DNA from: Euryhalocaulis sp050486445 | GTDB lineage: Bacteria > Pseudomonadota > Alphaproteobacteria > Caulobacterales > Maricaulaceae | Assembly: GCA_050486445.1 (NCBI GenBank) | Contig: JBJHDH010000005.1 | Location: 1 to 64,000, forward strand | Direction: 5' to 3' | DNA length: 64,000 nt | Part shown: positions 41,801-50,617 of the stretch, in pieces | Layout of the letters: each line of letters opens with the position of its first letter | Position numbering within the stretch: position 1 is the stretch's first letter | Notes under the pieces: generated by a model | Seen by the model: the letters and a program-made list of their open reading frames with translations, nothing else | The model's database searches: none | What the model was told of the DNA's origin: nothing | Program-made: the position numbers and the translations under genes

Positions 41801-42797
41801 CCTCGGTCTCGCGGATCAGGTTCAGGATGTTATCGACCGACAGCCAGTCGGCATTATTGGCGCTGGTATAGGAAAATCCCGGCGCAACCCTGCGCCCCGC
41901 TTCGCCCTCAAATACGGGCTCTTCCTCCCGGTCCCACAATTTGATCTGCGGCATCACCACGAATTTGTCGGAGAATTCATAAGCGAAGCTGCTTTCCTCC
42001 TCCGACACCATCGCCTCGTCCAGCTTTTCGCCGGGACGGATGCCGATTATCACCCGTTCGCAATCGGGGCACAGCGCGTCGGCCAGATCGACGATACGCA
42101 TCGAGGGCACCTTCTTCACAAAGGTCTCGCCGCCTTTCATCAGCCGGGCGCAGTCAACCACGAATTTCACCCCATCCTCGATGCGCAGCCAGAACCGCGT
42201 CATACGCTCATCGGTGATGGTGAGTTTGCCCGTTTCCTTCTGTTTCAGGAACACCGGGATAACGCTGCCGCGGCTGCCGATCACATTGCCGTAACGCACG
42301 ATGGAAAAGCGCGTGTCCTGTGCGCCGGACATATGGTTCGCGGCCACGAAAATCTTTTCCATGCACGCCTTGCTGGCGCCGTAGAGATTGATCGGCTTCA
42401 CTGCCTTGTCTGTCGAAACCGCCATCACTTTGGGCACGCCGCGCCGGATCGCGACGCGGATCACATTCTCCGCGCCCAGAACATTGGTCTTGATGCATTC
42501 CATCGGATTGTATTCGCTGGCGACCACCTGTTTCATCGCCGCGGCGTGGAACACGAGGTCCACGTCTTTCATGGCGAAATCCAGACGTTCGGCGTCGCGC
42601 ACATCGCCGATGAAGAATCGCAGAGCGGGATGATCGCCGAATTTTGCAGCCATCCGGTATTGCTTGAACTCGTCGCGGGAGAACACCACGACTTTTTTCG
42701 GCCGGTGCTCAGCCAGAGCATGAGCGGCGAAAGCGTGGCCGAAACTGCCTGTCCCGCCTGTGACCAGAATCGTTTTGCCGTTCAGAAAGCCGCTCAT
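41787..42797 (-). CDS. pseB: UDP-N-acetylglucosamine 4,6-dehydratase (inverting)
   Basis: A 336-residue SDR dehydratase/5-epimerase starting the pseudaminic acid pathway. NAD(P) is bound by VTGGTGSFGHAFAAHALA. STDKAVKPINLYGASKACME contains the catalytic Lys and YxxxK. ATG 42797 (MSGFLNGKTILVTGG) is the family start. It is the first gene of the seven-gene operon, with a 175-base divergent promoter region before the methyltransferase gene. Confidence 0.93.
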   Translation of the reverse strand: MSGFLNGKTILVTGGTGSFGHAFAAHALAEHRPKKVVVFSRDEFKQYRMAAKFGDHPALRFFIGDVRDAERLDFAMKDVDLVFHAAAMKQVVASEYNPMECIKTNVLGAENVIRVAIRRGVPKVMAVSTDKAVKPINLYGASKACMEKIFVAANHMSGAQDTRFSIVRYGNVIGSRGSVIPVFLKQKETGKLTITDERMTRFWLRIEDGVKFVVDCARLMKGGETFVKKVPSMRIVDLADALCPDCERVIIGIRPGEKLDEAMVSEEESSFAYEFSDKFVVMPQIKLWDREEEPVFEGEAGRRVAPGFSYTSANNADWLSVDNILNLIRETEVVDE

Positions 42798-42972
42798 GCT
42801 CTGGCTCGGCGATTGGCGCGCAGGCGCCGCCGTGGCAGGCTGCGCATGCACGAGCCTTGGAAACCGGGCGTCATGCCGAAAATCCTCTGCAAGAAGGCCT
42901 GCCGCGCCCTGTCCGCGGCGGGCCTCTGGACCGGAGGGAGTCGAATCTGTTTTGGTTAATGAAAGGTAAGCT

Positions 42973-43674
42973 GTGGCCCAGGACCTCCCCAGATCGCAAA
43001 AACGCGCCTTCCTGGAAGGCGAGGGCGACGCCTGGTTCGCCCGCAATGTCGCGCGTCTGGGCCATCCCGAAAACGATATTGTGGTCAATGCGATGGAGGC
43101 GCTGGCTCTCCAGCCCAGGCGGCTGCTGGAGATTGGCTGCGCCAATGGCTGGCGGCCCGCCGTGTTGTCCCAGCGCCTGGGGGCCGAGGGTTACGGGATC
43201 GACCCGTCCGCGAAGGCCATCGAGGACGGGCGCAAGCGCTTCCCGAAGCTGAAGCTGGAGGTCGGCGCCGCCGACCATCTCCAGTTCGAGGACGGCATGT
43301 TCGACCTCGTGATTTTCGGCTTCAGCCTCTACCTGGTCGATCCACAGGATTATTTCCGTTGTGTGGAGGAGGCCGACCGGGTGCTGGCCGATGGCGGCGT
43401 GCTGGCGATTTTCGACTTCCTGCCGCCGTTTCCCTATGCGGACGATTATGAACACCTGCCCGGCGTGCGCGCGCACAAGATGATCTTCAGCCAGCTCTTC
43501 ACCGCGCATCCGGCCTATACGCTTCTCAGCCGTTCTATCAAGCCGGAAGGGGCGGCCGATCCCGACCGGCGCGAGGGCATCGACATTCTCTACAAACGCA
43601 TGGCAGATGCGTTCCCCGGCCGGCCGGCCGGCTGGGGCGGTGGTGACGGCGGTGAATCCTGGGGGGGGCGATGA
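42973..43674 (+). CDS. Class I SAM-dependent methyltransferase
   Basis: A 233-residue Methyltransf_11-type protein. Motif I is LLEIGCANGWRPAVLSQRLG, followed by the acidic GIDPSAKAIEDG and the motif IV-like FDLVIFGFSLYLVDP. GTG start at 42973 with AAAGG upstream. It is divergent from pseB and overlaps the NTF2-like gene by four bases (ATGA). It may decorate a surface sugar; small-molecule substrates are also possible. Confidence 0.85.
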   Translation: MAQDLPRSQKRAFLEGEGDAWFARNVARLGHPENDIVVNAMEALALQPRRLLEIGCANGWRPAVLSQRLGAEGYGIDPSAKAIEDGRKRFPKLKLEVGAADHLQFEDGMFDLVIFGFSLYLVDPQDYFRCVEEADRVLADGGVLAIFDFLPPFPYADDYEHLPGVRAHKMIFSQLFTAHPAYTLLSRSIKPEGAADPDRREGIDILYKRMADAFPGRPAGWGGGDGGESWGGR

Positions 43675-44027
43675 TCGAGGAAGGTGCAGCGGATGCGTTT
43701 GTCGCCGACTGGATCGCGGCGTGGAACGCGCGTGATCTGGACAAGGTGGCCGCGCATTACGCCGATGAAGTTGTTTATTACTCGCCGCGCATCGAGGCGG
43801 TGACCGGCCGCGCCGATCCCTGCCTGATCGGCAAGCCGGCGCTGGAAGCGTTTTGGCGCAAGGCGCTGGAAGACGCGCCGGAAATCAATTTTGTGCTAGA
43901 CCGCGTCTATATCGGCTCGCGCTCGCTCACCATCACCTACCGCAACCATCGCGGCCAGAACGCGGCGCAGACGCTGGTGTTCGACAATCACGGCCGGGTC
44001 AATCTGGCCGTGGTGACGTATCGGTAG
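43671..44027 (+). CDS. NTF2/SnoaL-like protein
   Basis: A 118-residue small alpha+beta-barrel protein. The N-terminal helix contains FVADWIAAWNARDLDKVAAHYADEV, typical of the SnoaL-like group. The strands end in RVNLAVVTY. It is coupled by overlap to the methyltransferase. Such folds bind or isomerise small molecules; function here is unknown. Confidence 0.8.
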   Translation: MIEEGAADAFVADWIAAWNARDLDKVAAHYADEVVYYSPRIEAVTGRADPCLIGKPALEAFWRKALEDAPEINFVLDRVYIGSRSLTITYRNHRGQNAAQTLVFDNHGRVNLAVVTYR

Positions 44028-44052
44028 AGAAGCGGCGATCAGATCGCAGCGG

Positions 44053-45210
44053 TCAGATGACGGCGGCCCGGGGCGCGGCGCCGCGCACATTGTCCAGCGC
44101 GCGCAGCAGCGTGTCCGTGATCCGGTCCTGATCGGCGTCTGAAAGATAGGGGTGCATCGGCAGGCTGAGCACGCGCTCCGCCAGACCGTCTGTCACAGGC
44201 AGGGCGCTGGATTCCACCGGGGCGTCTGCATAGGGCGCCTGACGGTGCAGCGGGCCGGGATAATAGGCCGCGCTGGGGATGCCCGATTCACGCAGCGCAA
44301 CCATGACCGGCGCGCGCTCGCCAGGCGCCAGAAGCACCGTATACTGCGCCCAGGTCGAAACCCCGCCCTCAATCACCGCGGGCGTTGTCACGGCGCCGGC
44401 CAGTTTCGCGCCATAGCGGGCGGCGATGCGGTTCCGCGCCGTGATCTCTTCCGGGAAGATGGCCAGTTTTTCCAGCAGCACGGCGGCCTGGATCGTATCC
44501 AGACGCGAATTGGTCCCGATCCGCTCATGCGTATAGCGCTCGGCGCCAGCGCCATGATTGGCCAGCGAGCGCAGCAGCGTGTCCAGCGTGGCGTCGTTGG
44601 TCTGCACCGCCCCGCCATCGCCGTAACAGCCCAGCGGCTTGGCCGGGAAGAAAGAGACGCAGACAGCGTCGGCCCAGGCCCCGGCCATGCGGCCGTTCAG
44701 CGTGGCGCCGAAGCCCTGCGCCGCGTCGGCGATCAGCCGCATCCCGTGCGCGTCGCATACGGCGCGGATCGCGGGATAGTCCGCCGTCTGGCCGAACAGG
44801 TCGACGGCGATCACGGTGTGCGGCGTCAGGCCCGCGGCGATGGCCTGGGTCACGGCGCGGGACAGGCTCTCCGCGTCCATGCAAAACGTATCGGGCCGCA
44901 CATCGACGAACACCGGCTGTCCGCCGGCCAGCATTACGGCCTCCGGCGTCGCGGCGAAGGTGAAGCTGGGGCAGAACACCGCATCATTGGCGCCCACGTC
45001 CCATGCCAGCAGCGGCAGGATCAGCGCCGCCGTGCCGTTGGCGCAGGCCATTGTGTGATTCACGCCGGCGAAGTCTGAAAGCCGCGCCTCGAACTCCTTC
45101 ACCTCCGGCCCGTTCACATACTGGCCGTGATCCAGCACGCGCGCGATGGCGGCGTCGATCCGGTCGCGGATGCGCGCCTGCTGGGCGGCGAGGTCAATGA
45201 AAGGCATCAT
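44053..45210 (-). CDS. DegT/DnrJ aminotransferase, WbpE-like
   Basis: A 385-residue PLP aminotransferase. FIDLAAQQARIRDRIDAAI and CVSFFPAKPLGCYGDGGAV are close to WbpE, which makes UDP-GlcNAc3N uronic acid. The PLP Lys is in FFPAK. A WbpA-like dehydrogenase lies at 50.6 kb, but WbpB, WbpD and WbpI were not found, so the full di-N-acetyl-uronate pathway is not shown. Other amino-sugar aminotransferase roles are possible. Confidence 0.85.
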   Translation of the reverse strand: MMPFIDLAAQQARIRDRIDAAIARVLDHGQYVNGPEVKEFEARLSDFAGVNHTMACANGTAALILPLLAWDVGANDAVFCPSFTFAATPEAVMLAGGQPVFVDVRPDTFCMDAESLSRAVTQAIAAGLTPHTVIAVDLFGQTADYPAIRAVCDAHGMRLIADAAQGFGATLNGRMAGAWADAVCVSFFPAKPLGCYGDGGAVQTNDATLDTLLRSLANHGAGAERYTHERIGTNSRLDTIQAAVLLEKLAIFPEEITARNRIAARYGAKLAGAVTTPAVIEGGVSTWAQYTVLLAPGERAPVMVALRESGIPSAAYYPGPLHRQAPYADAPVESSALPVTDGLAERVLSLPMHPYLSDADQDRITDTLLRALDNVRGAAPRAAVI

Positions 45211-45353
45211 GTACGGGAAACTCTCCGCGGGTGATTTCCGGGCCGGGGCGTCTCATGCCGCCCGCGCCCGCGCGCGTCCAGCCCCGCACGCGCACAATGC
45301 ATTGCGGATTGTTACGAGGTGGTTGTTATGGCTCGTTTATTGCGGGGCGCCGC

Positions 45354-45959
45354 TCAGGATGCGCCGCCGGCCCGGCCCATCGCCAGCGCCGCCTCGATCA
45401 GCGCGCGGCCCTCCGGGCCGGCCCAGTCCGGCGCGCCCCAGGTGCGGCCGATCTCCACGCCCCGGGAATCGTAGATCACGGTCAGCGGCAGGGACTGCGT
45501 TTCAAACAGGCTGGGCGCGATCAGGACCGGGTCGTGATGAAAGCCGAGCGATTCCAGCTCGCGCTGCTCGTAGAAATCCAGACCCTTCTGCGCCTCGTTG
45601 TCCAGATTGATGGCCACGACCGCCAGACCCTGCGCCCCGTAATCGCGCTGCAATTCATTCAGCGCCGGCATCTCGACCACGCAGGGCGCGCACCAGGTCG
45701 CCCACAGATTGACCAGCGTGGCGTTCGCGCCAAACGTTTCGGTCAGCGCATAGGTCGCGCCGCCGGCCCCGGTCAGCGTCACTTCCGGCGGCGGGCCGCC
45801 GTCATTTGTGGCCTGAAAATCGGCCATCTCGCCCACGGCGAAGGGGGCCAGCGATTCCGGCGCGCCGGGCTCGCTTCTGGTTTCGGGCGCGTTCTGTCCG
45901 CAGGCCGCCAGCATCAGCGGGGCCAGCACAAAAGCGGGAAGGGCGGCAAGGCGGGTCAT
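45354..45959 (-). CDS. TlpA-family thiol:disulfide lipoprotein
   Basis: A 201-residue periplasmic thioredoxin-fold protein. The signal peptide ends in a lipobox (LMLAAC), and the active site is WATWCAPC. It starts at ATG 45959, not at the upstream in-frame ATG that lacks a signal peptide. TlpA homologues commonly lie beside argH and the LptM-like lipoprotein in alphaproteobacteria. Here about 9 kb of polysaccharide genes separate it from that lipoprotein. Confidence 0.85.
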   Translation of the reverse strand: MTRLAALPAFVLAPLMLAACGQNAPETRSEPGAPESLAPFAVGEMADFQATNDGGPPPEVTLTGAGGATYALTETFGANATLVNLWATWCAPCVVEMPALNELQRDYGAQGLAVVAINLDNEAQKGLDFYEQRELESLGFHHDPVLIAPSLFETQSLPLTVIYDSRGVEIGRTWGAPDWAGPEGRALIEAALAMGRAGGAS

Positions 45960-46069
45960 GCGGCTTGCATTGCAGAGCCGGGGCAGGCAGGTCAAGCGCG
46001 CGCAGCCGCCGTTCACGCACCCGTGCATGGCGGCGCGCCGGCGCGGAAGGGGTGACCGGCGGATACGGA

Positions 46070-47167
46070 ATGGACGGGAAGATCGTCAATATCCAGGCGG
46101 TGCGGGCGGTCGCGGCGCTGGCTGTGCTGGTCTCGCATCTCTACGCCTTTGAGGCCAGCACCGCGTTCGCCCCGGCCCTGCCGGCATTGCTGACCTACGG
46201 CTTCGCCGGGGTGGACCTGTTCTTCGCCGTTTCCGGTTTTGTGATGGTGCTGGTGACGCGCGGCCGGTTCGGCCGCCCGCGCGAGGCGGGCGCCTTTCTG
46301 TTCAGCCGGGCCTGGCGAATCTATCCGCCCTATTGGCTGTTTACCGCCATCGCCATTCTGGGCGTTCTGGCGCTGGGCGAGACGGCGGCGCGCTTTGCGG
46401 AATCGCCGCTTTTGCCTTCGCTGACCCTGTGGCCGATGACGCCGTCGCTGCCGCTCTTGCAGATCGGCTGGACGCTGACGCACGAGCTGTATTTCTACCT
46501 CGTCTTCACGCTGTTCCTGTTCGCGCCGCAGCGGGCGCTGCCGTTTCTGCTCTGTGTCTGGGCGGCGCTGATCCCGCTCGCATGGCTCGCAGGCGTGGCG
46601 GACGTCAACGCCGTGACCTGGCTGGTGTTCAGCCCGCTGACGCTGGAATTCATCCTCGGCGCCTTTGCCGGGCTGTTGGTCGTGTCTGGCCGCCGCCGTT
46701 TCGGCTGGGCGGCGCTGGCCCTGGGCGCGGCGGGCTTTGTGCTGGGCAGTCTCTGGCTCGGCCCGCCAGAGCCGGAATCGTTCAATGATTTCTGGCGCCG
46801 CGCCGCCGCCTATGGCCTGCCCTGCGCTCTGGTCGTCTATGGCGCGGTGTGCGTGGAGATCGACGAGCGCCGCCGCGCGCCGGATTTCATGGTGGCGCTC
46901 GGTGACTGGTCCTACTCGCTCTATCTCTTGCATTTTCTGGTGCTGGCGGCGATCTATCGCGTGTGGAACGACTTCTTCGCGGGGCCGTGGGATAATTTCG
47001 CCATCGCGATTGTCTCCACGCTGCTCTGCATCCGGCTGGCGCGCCTGTCGTTCCGCGCATTCGAGCGGCCGGTTCTGGTGCGGGGCGCGCGCCTGCGCGA
47101 CCGCCTGTTCCCGCAGCCGAAAGAACCCGGCCCCGGCGAGCCGCGCATCGCCTCGCGCCTGTGGTGA
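46070..47167 (+). CDS. Acyltransferase family 3 (OafA/YrhL-like)
   Basis: A 365-residue membrane acyltransferase with ten or so helices. It starts NIQAVRAVAALAVLVSHLYA, with the conserved His of this family, and has FAGVDLFFAVSGFVMVLVT near residue 45. Such proteins O-acetylate or otherwise acylate polysaccharides. It overlaps or touches the GT2 gene that follows. Its start is preceded by a GG-rich leader. Confidence 0.88.
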   Translation: MDGKIVNIQAVRAVAALAVLVSHLYAFEASTAFAPALPALLTYGFAGVDLFFAVSGFVMVLVTRGRFGRPREAGAFLFSRAWRIYPPYWLFTAIAILGVLALGETAARFAESPLLPSLTLWPMTPSLPLLQIGWTLTHELYFYLVFTLFLFAPQRALPFLLCVWAALIPLAWLAGVADVNAVTWLVFSPLTLEFILGAFAGLLVVSGRRRFGWAALALGAAGFVLGSLWLGPPEPESFNDFWRRAAAYGLPCALVVYGAVCVEIDERRRAPDFMVALGDWSYSLYLLHFLVLAAIYRVWNDFFAGPWDNFAIAIVSTLLCIRLARLSFRAFERPVLVRGARLRDRLFPQPKEPGPGEPRIASRLW

Positions 47168-47172
47168 GCGCG

Positions 47173-48159
47173 ATGGCGCAATCCGCGCCCAGAGTCAGCG
47201 TGATCGTGGTGCTTTATAATTCCGGCGCCGTGATCGGCCGCTGTCTGGACGGTCTGGCGGCGCAGGAGTTTCGTGATTTCGAGCTGATCCTGGTCGATAA
47301 CGAATCGCCGCAGCGCGAGATTGACCACATCGTTCTTCCGGACAATGCCCGCGTCATCCGCGCCGGGGCCAATCTTGGCTTTTCCGGCGGCAATAATCTG
47401 GCGGCGCGAAGCGCGCGCGGGCGCTGGCTCGCACTGCTCAACCCCGACGCAATTCCAGACCCGGACTGGCTGGCGCAACTGGTCGCGGCGGCGGAGCGCC
47501 ATGGCGCGGCGGCGGCGGGCTCGCTTCAGGTGAAGGACGAGGATCCGTCGCTGCTCGATGGGGCGGGGGATGTCTGCCATGTCAGCGGCCTGGCGTGGCG
47601 CGGTCTGTTCGGAAGAAGCGTGGACGAGGCGCCGCGAGACGATTGCGAAGTGTTCGGCGCCTGCGCCGCCGCCGCGCTCTATGACCGCGAGACCTTCCTC
47701 GCGCTCGGCGGCTTCTACGAACGATTCTTCTGTTACTACGAAGACGTGGACTATGCGTTCCGCCTGCGCCTCGCCGGCCATCGCACCATCCATGCCGCGA
47801 AAGCGCGTGTGCGGCATGTCGGCTCGGCCACCTCCGGCGGGCGGCATTCGGATTTCGCCATCTATCACGGCTTCCGCAACACGGTCTGGGCCTTCGCCAA
47901 GAACATGCCCGTGCGCTGGCTGCCATACGCTCTGCCCCTGCACATTGCGATGATCGCCGGTCTGCTGTTTCTCAATGCGATGCGGGGCAGCGCGCGTCCG
48001 GCCCTGCGCGGCCTTCGCGACGCGCTGCGCGGCATGGGTCCGGTTCTGGCTGACCGGCGCGCATTACAAACCGCCGCCAAACCGGGCGCCGACCTGTTGC
48101 TGGAATGGAATCCCGTCGCGCCCTTTACCCGCCCGGCGAAGACGCGCCCGCTGCGATAG
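47173..48159 (+). CDS. Glycosyltransferase family 2 (rhamnosyltransferase-like)
   Basis: A 328-residue GT-A transferase. SVIVVLYNSGAVIGRCLDGL and LALLNPDAIPDPDWL mark the donor site. FYERFFCYYEDVDYAFRLRL is the acceptor-side acidic block. A C-terminal hydrophobic helix is present. GTG codons at 47161 and 47164 could also start it and overlap the acyltransferase gene. Its 3' end overlaps the convergent rmlD by 35 bases. Confidence 0.86.
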   Translation: MAQSAPRVSVIVVLYNSGAVIGRCLDGLAAQEFRDFELILVDNESPQREIDHIVLPDNARVIRAGANLGFSGGNNLAARSARGRWLALLNPDAIPDPDWLAQLVAAAERHGAAAAGSLQVKDEDPSLLDGAGDVCHVSGLAWRGLFGRSVDEAPRDDCEVFGACAAAALYDRETFLALGGFYERFFCYYEDVDYAFRLRLAGHRTIHAAKARVRHVGSATSGGRHSDFAIYHGFRNTVWAFAKNMPVRWLPYALPLHIAMIAGLLFLNAMRGSARPALRGLRDALRGMGPVLADRRALQTAAKPGADLLLEWNPVAPFTRPAKTRPLR

Positions 48160-49030
48160 CGTCCATCGCCCCGGCCAGCGCATCGCGCCAGGGACGCGGC
48201 GCGATTCCGTAGGCGGCCTCGATCTTTGCCGTATCCAGCACGGAATTTTCCGGCCGCTTCGCGGGGGTGGGATAGTCATGGGTCAGGATGCGCCGCACGC
48301 GCGCATAGGGCAGGCCGCGCTGTTTCGCCTCCGTGAAGATCGCCTCGGCGAAATCCGCCCAGTCTGTCGCCCCCGCGTTGGCGAAATGGAAAACGCCATA
48401 CGGTCCCTCGCCGGAGACCAGACGCGGCGCCATCGCCAGGATCGCTCCGGCCAGATCGTTCGCCGATGTTGGGCGCCCGTGCTGATCGCTGACCACCGCG
48501 ATCTCCTCGCGCGTTTCGGCGAGGCGCAGCATGGTTGTCACGAAATTCCGCCCTTCCGCCGCGAACACCCAGGATGCGCGGATTACCGCGCTGCGTGGAT
48601 GGGCCGCCAGAACGGCGCGTTCGCCCGCCAGCTTGGTGCGGCCATAGGCGTTCAGCGGCGCGGTGTTGTCATCTTCCCGCCAGGCCGGGCCCGCCGCGCC
48701 GGAAAACACATAATCGGTGGAGACATGCGCCAGAGGCAGGCCGCGCGCGGCGCAGGCGGCGGCGATCTCGCCCGGCGCCTCCGCGTTGATCCGGTGCGCC
48801 AGCGACTCTTCAGTTTCGGCTTTGTCCACCGCTGTATAAGCCGCGGCGATCAGCACCAGATCGGCCTCCGCGTCCGCGATCCTGCGCGCCGCCGCGCCGG
48901 GTGTGGAAAGATCGGCGGCGGCGCGGCCCAGCGCCGTGATCTCCGCATTTGTGCCCGGCGCGCGCGCGATCATGGCGCGGGCGAGTTGCCCGGTTGCGCC
49001 GAATTGCAGGATGCGCAGGGGGCCGGTCAT
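48125..49030 (-). CDS. rmlD: dTDP-4-dehydrorhamnose reductase
   Basis: A 301-residue RmlD. The NADPH motif is LQFGATGQLARAM. VSTDYVFSGAAG and NAYGRTKLAGE hold the Ser/Thr and YxxxK catalytic residues. The C-terminus contains HDYPTPAKRPENSVL. It completes dTDP-L-rhamnose synthesis. It is the only intact rmlD in the window, because the copy at 58.7 kb has lost its middle. It is last in the glmS-wbpA-rmlACD operon. Confidence 0.93.
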   Translation of the reverse strand: MTGPLRILQFGATGQLARAMIARAPGTNAEITALGRAAADLSTPGAAARRIADAEADLVLIAAAYTAVDKAETEESLAHRINAEAPGEIAAACAARGLPLAHVSTDYVFSGAAGPAWREDDNTAPLNAYGRTKLAGERAVLAAHPRSAVIRASWVFAAEGRNFVTTMLRLAETREEIAVVSDQHGRPTSANDLAGAILAMAPRLVSGEGPYGVFHFANAGATDWADFAEAIFTEAKQRGLPYARVRRILTHDYPTPAKRPENSVLDTAKIEAAYGIAPRPWRDALAGAMDAIAAGASSPGG

Positions 49031-49035
49031 CGTGC

Positions 49036-49605
49036 TCAGGGCCTAAAGGAGAAGGGCGTCTTGAAATTCGCCCACAGCGCCGCGCCGCGGTCGGCGTTGG
49101 AGAGGGTCGCGGCCTCCGGCGTCAGGCCCCAGCCGATTCCAAGACCGGGATCGTTCCACCGCACACGAATCTCCCGCGCCTTGTCGTAGGGGGCGTCCAC
49201 CAGATAGACGACCTCGCAATCCGGCTCGCGCGTCGCATAGCCATGCAGAAAACCGGCGGGTACGAAAACCTGATCGCCCGTTTCCGCCGAAAGTTCTACT
49301 CCGGCCCATTGCCCAAAGGTCGGCGAGCCGGCGCGCGCATCCACCGCGACATCGAAAATCCGGCCGCGCGCCGCGCGTACCAGCTTGGCCTGGGCGCTGG
49401 GCGGCGCCTGGGCGTGCAGGCCGCGAACGATGTTCGCCTCGGCGCTGAAGGCCAGATTTTCCTGCATAGGATGAAAATCGACGCCATGCGCGGCCAGCTC
49501 CACCGCGTTGAAAATCTCGGAAAACCAGCCGCGCGCATCGCCATGACGTGCGGGCCGGATCAGCAGCACGTCCGGAATCGCCAGCGGAGTAATGATGGAC
49601 GCCAC
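49036..49605 (-). CDS. rmlC: dTDP-4-dehydrorhamnose 3,5-epimerase
   Basis: A 189-residue cupin epimerase. The catalytic His is in VRGLHAQAPP, and the second-half block reads GFLHGYATREPDCEVVYLVD. In the other copy the segment is VRGLHYQAPP, with the usual aromatic after His; here it is Ala. The region before the C-terminus also differs. It may be slower or have altered specificity. It lies six bases after rmlA and five before rmlD. Confidence 0.88.
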   Translation of the reverse strand: MASIITPLAIPDVLLIRPARHGDARGWFSEIFNAVELAAHGVDFHPMQENLAFSAEANIVRGLHAQAPPSAQAKLVRAARGRIFDVAVDARAGSPTFGQWAGVELSAETGDQVFVPAGFLHGYATREPDCEVVYLVDAPYDKAREIRVRWNDPGLGIGWGLTPEAATLSNADRGAALWANFKTPFSFRP

Positions 49606-49611
49606 CTTCGC

Positions 49612-50550
49612 CTAGCCCCCCGCCGCCAGACGCGGCCGCGCGCCGCGTTCCGCCGCTTGTCCGGGACCGGAAGGCGGGGTGCGTTCGGCCAGCGCAGCCA
49701 GATACTCCCCATAGGGGCTTTTGGCGTATGCGGCGGCCAGCTCGCGCAGCCGGTTCGCGTCGATCCAGCCCTGACGGAAAGCGATTTCCTCGATACAGCC
49801 AGTGCGGCGTTGCTGGCGTTCTTCCAGCGCGCGCACGAATTCGGCCGCCTCCAGCAGCGAGGCGTGCGTGCCTGCGTCCAGCCAGACGAAATTTTCATCC
49901 AGCAATTCCACATGCAGCGCACCGCGCTCCAGATAGAGATTGTTGAGATCGGTGATTTCCAGCTCGCCGCGATGCGAGGGCTTCACCCGCCGCGCCAGCG
50001 CCGGCGCCTCGCCATCATAGAAATACAGGCCCGTGACGGCGTAGGAGGAGGGCGGATCCGCCGGTTTCTCGATGATGCTGGCCACACGGCCATTGTCACC
50101 AAATTCAATCACGCCATAACGGTGCGGATCCTTGACCTGCGCGCCGAAGACCGTGGCGCCACTGTCGCGCGCCATCGCCGCTTGCATGCTGCGCTCCAGC
50201 CCGTCGCCAAAAAACAGATTGTCGCCGAGCGCCATGACGCTGGGCTCGCCCGCAAGGAACTCTTCGGCCAGGATCAACGCCTGCGCCAGACCCTCGGGAC
50301 GCTCCTGCGCGATATAGGTGAAGTCGACCCCGATCCGCTCGCCGGTTCCCAGCAGGCGGCGATAGGCGTCCCGGTCCTCCGGCGTGGTGATGATGACGAT
50401 CTCCCGCACCCCGGCGCGCATCAGCGCCGATAGCGGGTAATAGATCATCGGCTTGTCATAGACCGGCAGAAGCTGTTTGGAGACGGCCAGCGTCAGCGGA
50501 TGCAGGCGCGTGCCCGCGCCGCCCGACAGAAGAATTCCTTTTCGCGCCAT
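49612..50550 (-). CDS. rmlA: Glucose-1-phosphate thymidylyltransferase
   Basis: A 312-residue nucleotidyltransferase making dTDP-glucose. The signature is LSGGAGTRLHPLTLAVSKQ, and LGDNLFFGDGLER binds metal. A 20-residue Pro/Gly/Ala-rich tail follows the core and is absent from the second copy at 59.1 kb. It is part of the glmS-wbpA-rmlACD operon. Confidence 0.93.
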   Translation of the reverse strand: MARKGILLSGGAGTRLHPLTLAVSKQLLPVYDKPMIYYPLSALMRAGVREIVIITTPEDRDAYRRLLGTGERIGVDFTYIAQERPEGLAQALILAEEFLAGEPSVMALGDNLFFGDGLERSMQAAMARDSGATVFGAQVKDPHRYGVIEFGDNGRVASIIEKPADPPSSYAVTGLYFYDGEAPALARRVKPSHRGELEITDLNNLYLERGALHVELLDENFVWLDAGTHASLLEAAEFVRALEERQQRRTGCIEEIAFRQGWIDANRLRELAAAYAKSPYGEYLAALAERTPPSGPGQAAERGARPRLAAGG

Positions 50551-50617
50551 GCCGCGCTCCTGGCTGCCGTTTTGAACCGGCTTCTCCTAGCGCGCTTGCG
50601 CGCTCAAGCCCAGCGTT

